Positions 7,443 through 15,994 of a stretch of 64,000 bases of DNA are shown here, one piece after another. Positions within the stretch are counted from its first letter, which is position 1. The number at the start of each line of letters is the position of its first letter. Origin of the DNA: Clostridia bacterium (GTDB lineage Bacteria > Bacillota > Clostridia > Christensenellales > Borkfalkiaceae); NCBI GenBank assembly GCA_017399945.1, contig JAFQAQ010000005.1, positions 1 through 64,000 of the forward strand. Reading direction: 5' to 3'. The notes under the pieces were generated by a model. That model saw only the letters and a list, made by a program, of their open reading frames with translations. It was not told the DNA's origin and searched no databases. The translations under genes and the position numbers were made by a program.

Positions 7443-8795
7443 ATGAAACATAATCATCAATTTTACGCGGAAGAAGTTCACGGTTTGGCGGAAATAATTA
7501 AAAGCACCCCTAAATTTACCGAAGAAACTTACAAGACCAATCACGTTATGCGTGGTCTTAGAGACGAAAAAGGTACGGGTGTTATCACCGGTCTAACCGA
7601 TATTTCAGACGTTATTGCAAAAGACCCAAACGGTCAGCCAATTCCAGGCGAATTATACTATCGTAGTATAGACGTTAAAAAGATTATTAACGGCTATAAA
7701 GACGAAAATCGTTATGGTTTTGAAGAGACTATTTATCTTTTACTTTTTGGCAGTTTGCCAAACAAAAGTCAGCTAGAAGAATTTAAACAACTTCTCGTAA
7801 CGTATAGAAAATTACCCAAGAATTTCGTAAGAGACGTTATAATGAAAAGTCCTAGCAAGGACATTATGAACTCTATTGCTAGAAGTATTCTTATGCTTTA
7901 TAGTTACGATCATAACGCATTGGATAATTCTATTGAGAACGTTTTGAGTCAATGTTTAAGTTTAATTTCCGTAATGCCTATGTTTGCAGTATATAGTTAT
8001 AACGCACACTTGCATTACAACGAAAACAAGAGTTTGGTTATCCATAAACCCAAGCCAGAACTTTCTATTGCTGAAAACGTGTTACATATGCTTCGTCCAG
8101 ACGGAAAGTTTACTGAACTAGAAGCAAAAGTACTAGACATTGCGTTTATTTTACACGCAGAACACGGTGGTGGTAACAACTCAACTTTTACAACCCACGT
8201 AGTTACTAGTGCGGGAACGGATACTTATTCGGCAATAACGGCAGCAATTTGCTCGCTAAAAGGACCTCGTCACGGTGGTGCGAACATAAAGGTTATGGAT
8301 ATGTTTGCAGACATTAGAAAACACGTGGAAAATTGGGAAGACGACAAAGAACTTACCGAATATCTATCCAAAATGCTGAACGGTGAAGTTTTCGACAAGG
8401 CAGGTCTTATCTATGGTATGGGACACGCGGTATATACCGTTTCCGATCCTAGAGCAGAAGTGTTTAAGGGCTTTGTAGAACAACTTGCAAAAGAGAAGGG
8501 TATGCAAAAGATTTTCCGCTTGTATAATAGAGTAGAAAGGATTTCTCAAAAACTTATTATGGAAAAGAGAAAGACCTTTAAACCCGTTTCGGCGAACGTT
8601 GACTTTTATAGTGGATTTGTGTATCATATGCTAGGACTTCCAGTGGAGCTATACACCCCAATGTTTGCAGTAGCAAGAATGTCTGGTTGGGCGGCTCATA
8701 GACTAGAAGAAATCTTGAATAACGGCAAGATTATCCGTCCTGCATACGTAAGTACTAATACTAGAATTGAATATAAAGATATCGATCAAAGATAA
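7443..8795 (+). CDS. Citrate synthase family protein
   Basis: 450 residues. It condenses acetyl-CoA (or propionyl-CoA) with oxaloacetate. The catalytic signatures are present: HAEHGGGNNSTF near residue 238, GPRHGGAN near 277 and GMGHAVYTVSDPRAEV near 326, the last with the family's oxaloacetate-binding His and catalytic Asp. A family-typical N-terminal extension precedes the core. The start has GAGAG 7 nt upstream. Known relatives in clostridia make citrate for glutamate synthesis; 2-methylcitrate activity cannot be ruled out. It is flanked by terminators on both sides, so it can form its own unit. Confidence 0.92.
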   Translation: MKHNHQFYAEEVHGLAEIIKSTPKFTEETYKTNHVMRGLRDEKGTGVITGLTDISDVIAKDPNGQPIPGELYYRSIDVKKIINGYKDENRYGFEETIYLLLFGSLPNKSQLEEFKQLLVTYRKLPKNFVRDVIMKSPSKDIMNSIARSILMLYSYDHNALDNSIENVLSQCLSLISVMPMFAVYSYNAHLHYNENKSLVIHKPKPELSIAENVLHMLRPDGKFTELEAKVLDIAFILHAEHGGGNNSTFTTHVVTSAGTDTYSAITAAICSLKGPRHGGANIKVMDMFADIRKHVENWEDDKELTEYLSKMLNGEVFDKAGLIYGMGHAVYTVSDPRAEVFKGFVEQLAKEKGMQKIFRLYNRVERISQKLIMEKRKTFKPVSANVDFYSGFVYHMLGLPVELYTPMFAVARMSGWAAHRLEEILNNGKIIRPAYVSTNTRIEYKDIDQR

Positions 8796-8810
8796 TAAAC
8801 TAAAAACAAA

Positions 8811-8838
8811 AAACCGCGCTAAAATGCGCGGTTTTTTT
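8811..8838. terminator. Bidirectional intrinsic terminator between convergent genes
   Basis: A 9-bp GC-rich stem (8811-8819 with 8826-8834), with a T run on the plus side and an A-rich left flank. It lies between the convergent citrate synthase and DnaD-family genes. Confidence 0.85.
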
Positions 8839-8851
8839 GTTTATTATTAAC

Positions 8852-10534
8852 TTATTTTTTAGAATAACAATCGCATCTATGCGTGCCGACGTAACCTGTG
8901 TCGTTACACTTAGGGCAGGCGTATTTGGGCGATAAATCTTCTATCGTAAGACCAATGGTTTTTAGTAAATTTTGTGCCTTTTCGGTGACTGAAATCTTTT
9001 CGAATTCAAGAGATTTAACTAGTTCAAGGTTGTTTGCAATCTCAGCAAAAGCAAGGTCCTTTTCAATAGAATTGATTCTAGTTAAAAAGTCTGCAAGCCC
9101 TTCTAATTTCATTGCTTTTTCCGTATTCTTTTGGGCTTTGGTTACTGCAAGATTTCTACGTCTTTCGTACTCTAAATTATATTCTTCTTGCGACTGGTTT
9201 GCGTTTGTTTCAGGTCTATCCGAAATGCCTTCTACGGTAAATATTCCGTTGTTTTTCCAGTTGGACAAAACGCCGTTCATATATTGTATGGGGGAGGATT
9301 TTCCACAAGCAAGTTTTGCAGCTTCAAGTATCATTTCGTCGGAAAAATTCCAACTTTTCCACATGTCTAAATTCTCGGTATCCCAGGGGATAGGTCTACG
9401 ATTAATTCCTGCGTTAAGCAAAATTTTTCTTATGAATAAATCGGTTTTAGAAAGACCTTCAAAATAGTCGTTTACGCTAGTTAAATCAATAAATCCGCGC
9501 CCACGCATGTAGGAGATAAACTCGTCCATTTGGGACAGAGATTTTTTGTTTTGAACGTACATTTTAGAAGCGATAAAACTTAGTGTTTCGCTAGTGAAAC
9601 CAAAGGATAGCCATTTGTTTACGTAAGTATCTATTTCGGTAGATAAAACCTCTTCGTAAATGCCCAGTGCCTTGTTGATTTTTATGGTTAATTCATAAAC
9701 GGATTTTTGGCTATCTAAATAGTTTTTGATGTCTTCTTTCGTAAAGCATTTTACGTTATAAAGTTTAAGTAAAAGTTCGTTAAGTTTTTCCATAGAACCT
9801 TTCTTTAAACTCTTAGCAGTGAAGGTTATGGCGTCTACGTCAAAGTTAAGTTCGTTAATCCATTTTTTGAGAAGTTGAGAGTCTTCAACTTCGGGTAAAC
9901 GTTTAACGCCCATTGCTTGAAGTATTTTGGAAAGCTCGCTTGTTCTTAGCACGTAATCGGCAAGTTGTTTTTCAACCTTATCTACGGTATTAATTTCTCT
10001 TTGCCCAAAATCTTTTGCTACGGTTGATATGTATTTATGCCCAATCTCGTTACCCTTAATATCAACGCAATATTTTATGATCATAAGCATTGCTTCGGGT
10101 TTTATAGCGTAGGTTTCCATTATGTTAAAATAATCGGTGTATTCGGAAGTGGAAATCATACGAGTAGGTAACAGAATTTGCAAACTTTTAGTAAAGTCGG
10201 TATACTTTTCTGCTTTGATTTTTCTTGGCTTAGTTCTAGAAAGAGAACTTATTGGTAAATAGGATACGTTAAGTGGGTTTGTTGAAAGCACGCTGACTAA
10301 CCCGAATTCTTCCCAATAATAAAAACAATCGGTAACTTGTTTTTCCGTTAAATCAAGTGTTTTTGCAATGTCTTCTAGTTGAGCTTCCTTGTCGGGATTG
10401 CCACACAAAAAAAGACCGTATAGGTAAACCTTAACGGCATTTTCGCTAGAATTTGGCATGTATTCCGTTATAAAAACGTTTTCTACGGCAGTGTGTGCGT
10501 TTTTAGAAAACTCTTTGGAAAAAGAACAAGACAT
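8852..10534 (-). CDS. DnaD-domain replication protein with C-terminal zinc cluster
   Basis: 560 residues. The N-terminal 100 or so residues look like a winged helix (EDIAKTLDLTEKQVTDCFYYWEEFGLV). Three DnaB_2/DnaD-type helical modules follow, around residues 205-275, 290-355 and 375-440, each with a central W (KKWINEL, NKWLSFG, KSWNFSD). A coiled stretch follows, then a C-terminal CPKCNDTGY-x4-HRCDC cluster. That cluster is typical of the N terminus of clostridial DnaC-like helicase loaders, but no AAA+ domain follows. Role inferred: primosome assembly and loading of DnaB, which is encoded at 17.8 kb. AAGGAG precedes the ATG. It is longer than common DnaD proteins. Confidence 0.8.
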   Translation of the reverse strand: MSCSFSKEFSKNAHTAVENVFITEYMPNSSENAVKVYLYGLFLCGNPDKEAQLEDIAKTLDLTEKQVTDCFYYWEEFGLVSVLSTNPLNVSYLPISSLSRTKPRKIKAEKYTDFTKSLQILLPTRMISTSEYTDYFNIMETYAIKPEAMLMIIKYCVDIKGNEIGHKYISTVAKDFGQREINTVDKVEKQLADYVLRTSELSKILQAMGVKRLPEVEDSQLLKKWINELNFDVDAITFTAKSLKKGSMEKLNELLLKLYNVKCFTKEDIKNYLDSQKSVYELTIKINKALGIYEEVLSTEIDTYVNKWLSFGFTSETLSFIASKMYVQNKKSLSQMDEFISYMRGRGFIDLTSVNDYFEGLSKTDLFIRKILLNAGINRRPIPWDTENLDMWKSWNFSDEMILEAAKLACGKSSPIQYMNGVLSNWKNNGIFTVEGISDRPETNANQSQEEYNLEYERRRNLAVTKAQKNTEKAMKLEGLADFLTRINSIEKDLAFAEIANNLELVKSLEFEKISVTEKAQNLLKTIGLTIEDLSPKYACPKCNDTGYVGTHRCDCYSKK

Positions 10535-10572
10535 AAAACTCCTTGGAAAATTATATAAAAAAAGAAAAACAC

Positions 10573-10601
10573 TTGATTACAAGTATAAATTGTTATATAA
10601 T
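10573..10601 (+). promoter_or_regulatory. Promoter of the 16-kb operon
   Basis: A -35 TTGATT (10573-10578), 17-bp spacer and perfect -10 TATAAT (10596-10601). It predicts a leader of about 135 nt before the ATG at 10744. The leader contains a small inverted repeat (10698-10718), with nothing recognisable as a known riboswitch. Confidence 0.6.
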
Positions 10602-10743
10602 ATATAATATTATAATAGGCTTTTAGCAACCCTTTTTTAGCGAGTGGAAGTTTATTATATATTAAAAATAATCAAAAATCAACTATAAACGCCGAAATTT
10701 TAACATAAAACGTTAAAAAATCGGTTGCAGGAGAAAATTACCG

Positions 10744-12432
10744 ATGGCAGGAGAAATTCTTACCCCAATAACCGTGTGGAAAAATTTCAGAATTGAAAAA
10801 GTTCCCACTGCCCAAACTATCGGCGAATTTAAAAACGGAAACGTTCTTTTATCTCGTGTAAGAATAGACGGCAGGGTTTGTCAAGACGGGCAGGTGAAAA
10901 TTTACGCCGTGTATGCTAGAAACGTTAAAAAGACTAAACAAAACGCAATAATCATCTTTCAAAAGTTTTTAGACGGTGCAAGTGAAAAGTTAGTTATGGA
11001 ATTTGCTGAACGTGGTTATTGTGCAATGGTTGTTGACCTTTCTGGTAAGGACGGCATTAATTATAACTATACCGAATACCCTCAAAGTCTTTCTTATGCC
11101 AATTATTTATCGGCAAAAGGTAGTCTAGACAAGGTTACCGACCAAGTTACCAAGACGCCATGGTACGAATGGGGTGTTACTGCAAGATATGCGCTTAAAT
11201 ATCTTAAATCTTTTCCTTTCGTAGAAAAGGTAGGGGGCTTTGGAATAAGCGACAGCGCAACCGTTCTTTGGCACTTGGCAGGAACTACCGAAGAATTGGA
11301 TTGTGTTGCATTTTTTATGAACGCTGGTTGGAGCGCTTATAGTGGTAATTTTAAATTTAAGGCGGAAGTGGACGCGCAATTTACCGACGAACAGTTAAAA
11401 TACCTTGCGGGAATTGAACCACAAGCTTATGCAAACCGACTCAAATGCCCAACGTTTATCGCCGTGCCTACTAACTCGCCCGATTGTGATTTTGATAGGG
11501 CTCACGATACGTTGGCAAGAATAAATACTGATTATTATAAAACCATCTATTATTCAGTAGGCGATATTGATTGTATTGACAACCAAGGATTTATAAACGT
11601 ATGCACCTTCTTTGATAAGTTCTTAAAAAACAAAGGTACAAATAGTTCTCTTGCAACTTTGCCGACAATTAAGTGTGAGCAAAAAGGGAATAAACTTAGT
11701 TTAACTGTCATAGCCGATAAGTCTAAACTTAAAGAAGTAAAACTATATTCGGCGGAAGAGCAGTATAATCCCTCTCTTCGTCAATGGCAAAAGTTAAGTC
11801 ACGTTTCAGGTGGGAACGGCGTTTACGACTTTGAATATCAACCATTTTTTAAATCGGGCGTAGCCTTCTTTTTTGCCGTTGCTGTGTATCAAAACGGATT
11901 TGAAGTTGGAAGCGACGTGGTTGCAAAAAAATTCTCTCAAAAAGACTTTCCGTCCTCGTACGCAAGAAAGGTCGTGTATTCTTCTCGTGAAGACGACGCC
12001 ACTTCGTCGTTTTATCCGGCGGGTAAAAACACCGAAAAGCCTTACGGCGTAGTATTACACGAACGCTCGGTAGTTGAAGAAAAGAAAGGTGCTATGGACA
12101 TTACGGGAGTTACTTGTAAAAACGGATTATTGTCCTTTAAAGTGGGTATAAAAAAATATGCGCCAAGTAACGATAGTTTGTTGCTTATGGACGTTTACGT
12201 AAAAGAAAAAACCACGGTAACGGTAAAACTTATTTCCGATTATTTTGGCGCAAGATGTGAGTTTATTGCCTCGGCGATAGTAAACGGTGGGGAAGTATGG
12301 CACAACCTTAAATTTACTATAAATCAGTTCAAGTCGTTAGAAGGTATGGCGATTCGTTCGATAGAAAAAATACAAGCAATAGAAATCGCTGCCGACAAAG
12401 ACTTTTTAATAAACAATCTATTGTGGGTATAA
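10744..12432 (+). CDS. Alpha/beta-hydrolase-fold protein, possibly inactive
   Basis: 562 residues, no signal peptide. The first ~300 residues look like an alpha/beta hydrolase of the acyl-esterase/dienelactone hydrolase kind: a strand-rich start, ALKYLKSFPFVEKVGGFGISDS as the nucleophile elbow (GxSxS instead of GxSxG), and a later acidic stretch SPDCDFD. The expected late catalytic His is not obvious (VGDIDCIDNQGF at its usual place). The last ~250 residues look like beta-sandwich domains. GGAG precedes the ATG. It heads the operon that includes signal peptidase, dnaB and clpC. The substrate is unknown. Confidence 0.6.
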   Translation: MAGEILTPITVWKNFRIEKVPTAQTIGEFKNGNVLLSRVRIDGRVCQDGQVKIYAVYARNVKKTKQNAIIIFQKFLDGASEKLVMEFAERGYCAMVVDLSGKDGINYNYTEYPQSLSYANYLSAKGSLDKVTDQVTKTPWYEWGVTARYALKYLKSFPFVEKVGGFGISDSATVLWHLAGTTEELDCVAFFMNAGWSAYSGNFKFKAEVDAQFTDEQLKYLAGIEPQAYANRLKCPTFIAVPTNSPDCDFDRAHDTLARINTDYYKTIYYSVGDIDCIDNQGFINVCTFFDKFLKNKGTNSSLATLPTIKCEQKGNKLSLTVIADKSKLKEVKLYSAEEQYNPSLRQWQKLSHVSGGNGVYDFEYQPFFKSGVAFFFAVAVYQNGFEVGSDVVAKKFSQKDFPSSYARKVVYSSREDDATSSFYPAGKNTEKPYGVVLHERSVVEEKKGAMDITGVTCKNGLLSFKVGIKKYAPSNDSLLLMDVYVKEKTTVTVKLISDYFGARCEFIASAIVNGGEVWHNLKFTINQFKSLEGMAIRSIEKIQAIEIAADKDFLINNLLWV

Positions 12433-12444
12433 TAAAAACAAGTT

Positions 12445-12645
12445 ATGAAAATTACCGAAGGAACCATTATAGTTTCTAAAAAACAACACGCCTGTGGTGG
12501 TAACGAATGGATAGTTACTAGGACGGGCGCAGATATAAAACTAAAATGTTTAACCTGTCAACACGCAGTATTTTTGTCGGTAGATAAGGTAAGAAAAATC
12601 GCCAAGAGTTATAAACAACCAACGGCAAGTGGAGAGAATGATTAA
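12445..12645 (+). CDS. DUF951 family protein
   Basis: 66 residues with the family signature: HACGGNEWIVTRTGADIKLKC followed by a C-x2-C pair, giving a likely zinc-binding site. The family (Bacillus YyzM) is widespread in Bacillota and often near replication or ribosome genes, but its role is not established. Its stop overlaps the signal peptidase start by 1 nt (TAATG), implying coupled translation. Confidence 0.88.
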   Translation: MKITEGTIIVSKKQHACGGNEWIVTRTGADIKLKCLTCQHAVFLSVDKVRKIAKSYKQPTASGEND

Positions 12646-13271
12646 TGGTAAAAGGACAAGTTGGATTAGTAGAGCAAGAAAAAAAACGTGATCGTAACGA
12701 TTTTACGCTTACTTTAATCTTGTCGATAATCGTTGGAATAACTTTAATATTTTTTATAGTTTTTCAATATTTCGTTTTTTTGGTTACTATTGACGGCTCG
12801 TCGATGGAAAACACCCTTCAAAATGGGGAAACGCTTATTGCAAGCAGATATGCCGATATAGACCGTGGAGACATAGTAGTTATCGAAAAACAAAAAGTTG
12901 AAAAAGAGCAAACGATTAATTATTTGGTTATTAAAAGAGTAATAGGAATTGCCGGAGACGTTGTTAGAATAAATAGTGACGAAGGTTGCGTTTACTTAAA
13001 AAAGGCAGGTGAAAACACCTTCGTTAAACTAGACGAGCCTTATATAAAACAACCAAACTCAACTAGAATCGAAGGACAAAGCCAAGTTGACTTTACAGTT
13101 CGTGAAGGGGAGATATTCTATCTTGGAGATAACAGAAGACCTAGTATGGACTCTCGTTCGGACGGGTGTTGTTCAACGGAAAAAGTAATGGGTGTGGTAA
13201 AAAATTGGGCTGTCAGCATAAAAGGCTTTACTACCAAAGTATTTTCTAACGTAAGTCAAAAAACGAGTTAA
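12645..13271 (+). CDS. lepB: Signal peptidase I
   Basis: 208 residues. It cleaves signal peptides of exported proteins. One N-terminal membrane segment (about residues 22-48) follows a charged cytoplasmic start. The catalytic serine is in GSSMENT (Ser53) and the lysine in YLVIKRVIG (Lys97); GDNRRPSMDSR near residue 165 is the conserved box E. The start overlaps the DUF951 stop. A single membrane anchor is the usual Bacillus SipS/SipT design. The symbol names the family; other paralogs may exist elsewhere. Confidence 0.93.
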   Translation: MVKGQVGLVEQEKKRDRNDFTLTLILSIIVGITLIFFIVFQYFVFLVTIDGSSMENTLQNGETLIASRYADIDRGDIVVIEKQKVEKEQTINYLVIKRVIGIAGDVVRINSDEGCVYLKKAGENTFVKLDEPYIKQPNSTRIEGQSQVDFTVREGEIFYLGDNRRPSMDSRSDGCCSTEKVMGVVKNWAVSIKGFTTKVFSNVSQKTS

Positions 13272-13277
13272 AAAGAT

Positions 13278-13805
13278 ATGTTTGCGTTTATCTTTAAAGT
13301 TATAAAAGCAATTTTTAAGTTTATATATAAAATATTGAGCATATTCAACCTTCAATTTGCATTGTTGGTTGCACTTATTGGCGTAATTTTATATATAACT
13401 GGCGTGTTGTCGTCCAATGGGATATCCGTGCTTATATTTTGCGTTGTATTTATTGCTTCCATCGTGGCGGCGGTTATTATAACCGTGTGCAAACTTTTCG
13501 GCTTGGGAAAGGATAAAGAAGACGAGAAAGAAAAGAAAAAGAAGGATAAATCTGTGCAGATAGTAGAGGAAGATACGCAAAATTCAAACGTTGAATGTGT
13601 GCAAGTTAACCAACAAGAAGTTAATCTTGAAATTGTAAAAAAATCAAACGCACAAGAAAACGTTTACTCTCCCAAACAAACCTATCCAAAATATTACGCC
13701 GTAAAACAGAACAAAAATTACCTTATGGCAGAGTATCAAGACAGATACGAACTGTACTTAAAAACACCAAACGGACTTTCTAAAATAAGAACGGATTATA
13801 AATAA
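13278..13805 (+). CDS. Hypothetical membrane protein with charged cytoplasmic tail
   Basis: 175 residues. Two hydrophobic segments lie at about residues 24-43 and 48-70, followed by a highly charged stretch (GLGKDKEDEKEKKKKDK) and a soluble tail rich in Q, N and V. No family is recognised. It begins 6 nt after the signal peptidase stop and 10 nt before the next membrane-protein gene, so it is in the same transcript. A link to protein export or envelope work is possible but not shown. Confidence 0.7.
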   Translation: MFAFIFKVIKAIFKFIYKILSIFNLQFALLVALIGVILYITGVLSSNGISVLIFCVVFIASIVAAVIITVCKLFGLGKDKEDEKEKKKKDKSVQIVEEDTQNSNVECVQVNQQEVNLEIVKKSNAQENVYSPKQTYPKYYAVKQNKNYLMAEYQDRYELYLKTPNGLSKIRTDYK

Positions 13806-13815
13806 CGGAGTAAAA

Positions 13816-14346
13816 ATGATTGAATTTTTTAACGAAAGCATACTAGAAGACGCAAAAAAACAAAGAAAAGAAGTCTTGATAAAATATCTTGCGATAGTTT
13901 TTGTTTACGCAATAATAAGCGGGGTGCTTTTAGGGTGGTATTTAACCCTTCCATACGGATCAAAGACTATTGCTACGGTAAAGTGGATACATTTTCCGTT
14001 AACGGCTGTGTTCGTTGTTTTTTCATTTATTTACTTAGGCATATATTATAAAAGAATAAACAAGTATTATAAACTATGCTTAAACTTAAAAAACGGATTA
14101 AAGGAAACTTTCGAGGCGCAATTCGTCGGATATAGCCAAATGCTTGCGATAAAAGACGGGGTTGACTGTAAAGAACTAATCTTTAACGAATGGAATAAAT
14201 TTAAGGAAGTTTATTACGAAAGGCGGGTTTTCGTGCTTTACGAAATGGATTTTCCAGATATTCCAGAAAAATCAATGGTAAAATTTATTACCCAAGGTAA
14301 CGTGCTTATAAGTTATCAAATACTAAACGAAAAGGAGAATGGTTAA
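13816..14346 (+). CDS. Hypothetical two-TM membrane protein
   Basis: 176 residues. Two membrane helices (about residues 24-45 and 56-75) are followed by a soluble domain with WNKFKEVYYERRVFVLYE, the general pattern of YcxB-like domains. That assignment is weak. A GGAG-type site precedes the ATG. The stop codon directly abuts the ACT gene (14346/14347). Confidence 0.7.
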   Translation: MIEFFNESILEDAKKQRKEVLIKYLAIVFVYAIISGVLLGWYLTLPYGSKTIATVKWIHFPLTAVFVVFSFIYLGIYYKRINKYYKLCLNLKNGLKETFEAQFVGYSQMLAIKDGVDCKELIFNEWNKFKEVYYERRVFVLYEMDFPDIPEKSMVKFITQGNVLISYQILNEKENG

Positions 14347-14616
14347 ATGAAGGCAATAGTAACGGTAATTGGAAAGGACAAGTCGGGCATCATAGCAAAA
14401 GTGTCGGGCGCGTTAGCAGATAATTTAGTAAATATAGAAGATATTAGTCAAAGCATCGTTCAAGGTTATTTTACGATGATAATGCTTTGTGATATATCGG
14501 CAAGTAAGCTATCCTTAAAGGACCTTACTGCGCTTTTAGTTGAGTTAGGAAACCAAATAGGCGTATCAATACACGTACAACACGAAGACGTTTTTAACGT
14601 TATGCATAAAATATAG
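14347..14616 (+). CDS. ACT domain protein, UPF0237 family
   Basis: 89 residues, a single ACT domain (AIVTVIGKDKSGIIAKVSGAL) typical of UPF0237 proteins. These small regulators are almost always encoded directly upstream of UPF0210 proteins, as here (9 nt). The ligand is unknown; ACT domains usually bind amino acids. GGAG precedes the start. Confidence 0.92.
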   Translation: MKAIVTVIGKDKSGIIAKVSGALADNLVNIEDISQSIVQGYFTMIMLCDISASKLSLKDLTALLVELGNQIGVSIHVQHEDVFNVMHKI

Positions 14617-14625
14617 GAGCCTACG

Positions 14626-15981
14626 ATGATAAACCAAAGAGATATAATTGAAACTATAGATATGGTAGAAAAAGAACACTTTGACGTTCGAACCATAACT
14701 ATGGGACTATCACTTTTTTCTTGTATTAGGGAAGACGCGAAAACAACTGCCGATCTTTGTTACGACAAAATATGCAAAAAGGCAGATAAAATAGTTAAAG
14801 TTGCCGAAGATTTAGGAATGAAATACGGAATCCCGATTATAAACAAAAGGGTTTCCATAACTCCTGCAAGTTTACTTACTGCAAATTTTCCGGGTAAAGA
14901 AATTGTCCTTGCAAAGGCGCTAGACAAAGCGGCAAAAACTTGTGGAATTGATTTTATCGGTGGATATTCAGCGCTAGTTCATAAGAGCATGACTTCTTAT
15001 GAAAAAAGTTTTATTGAAAGCATTCCAGAAGCGCTTTCCATAACCGAACGTATGTGTTCTTCGGTAAACGTTGGTTCTTCCAAATCGGGTATAAACATGG
15101 ATGCCGTTAAAATGATGGGCGAGATCATTAAAAAATCCGCTCAATTAACTGCTGATAAAGACGGAATAGGCAGTGCAAAACTAGTCGTTTTTTGCAACGC
15201 CGTGGAAGATAATCCCTTTATGGCGGGCGCATTTAACGGTATAGGTGAAGGCGAAACGGTGGTTAACGTAGGCGTTTCCGGCCCCGGTGTTGTTCATCAC
15301 GCATTAAAGAGTTTAAAGGACGCAAGTATCGATCAAGTAGCTGAAACGATTAAAAAGACTGCGTTTAAGATTACTAGGGCTGGTCAGCTAATAGCAACCG
15401 AAGCTGCTAAAAGACTTGATGCGGAATTCGGTATCGTTGATCTATCGCTTGCACCCACTCCCGTTATGGGAGATAGCGTAGCGCATATTCTAGAAGAAAT
15501 GGGGCTTGAATCGGTTGGCTGTCACGGTACTACAGCCGCACTAGCAATGCTTAACGACGCAGTTAAAAAGGGTGGAGTTATGGCAAGTTCTAGGGTAGGT
15601 GGCCTATCTGGCGCGTTTATTCCCGTAAGTGAAGATATTGGAATGATAAGGGCTGCAAGAAGTGGTTCTATAGACCTCAACAAACTAGAAGCAATGACTT
15701 CGGTATGTAGCGTAGGTATAGATATGGTAGCAATTCCGGGCGATACCCCTGCAACTACGATATCGGGGATAATAGCAGATGAATGTGCAATCGGTATGAT
15801 AAACAACAAAACAACTGCCGTTCGTATAATTCCCGTTCCCAACAAAACGGTTGGCGACGAAGTAGAGTTTGGTGGTTTATTAGGTAGCGCACCTATTATG
15901 AAGGTAAGTGGTTATTCGTGTGAAAAACTTATAAACAGGGGCGGAAGAATGCCGGCTCCTATTCATAGTAACAAAAACTAA
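14626..15981 (+). CDS. UPF0210 (PFL/DUF711) family protein
   Basis: 451 residues, the full family length. The pairing with an upstream UPF0237 ACT protein is the standard arrangement in Bacillota. Visible family features include [35 protein letters not shown] and [16 protein letters not shown]. The fold is related to pyruvate formate-lyase, but no glycyl radical motif is seen and the reaction is not known. GGAG (in TAGGAGCC) lies upstream of the ATG. Confidence 0.92.
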   Translation: MINQRDIIETIDMVEKEHFDVRTITMGLSLFSCIREDAKTTADLCYDKICKKADKIVKVAEDLGMKYGIPIINKRVSITPASLLTANFPGKEIVLAKALDKAAKTCGIDFIGGYSALVHKSMTSYEKSFIESIPEALSITERMCSSVNVGSSKSGINMDAVKMMGEIIKKSAQLTADKDGIGSAKLVVFCNAVEDNPFMAGAFNGIGEGETVVNVGVSGPGVVHHALKSLKDASIDQVAETIKKTAFKITRAGQLIATEAAKRLDAEFGIVDLSLAPTPVMGDSVAHILEEMGLESVGCHGTTAALAMLNDAVKKGGVMASSRVGGLSGAFIPVSEDIGMIRAARSGSIDLNKLEAMTSVCSVGIDMVAIPGDTPATTISGIIADECAIGMINNKTTAVRIIPVPNKTVGDEVEFGGLLGSAPIMKVSGYSCEKLINRGGRMPAPIHSNKN

Positions 15982-15994
15982 AAGGGGTATAATC

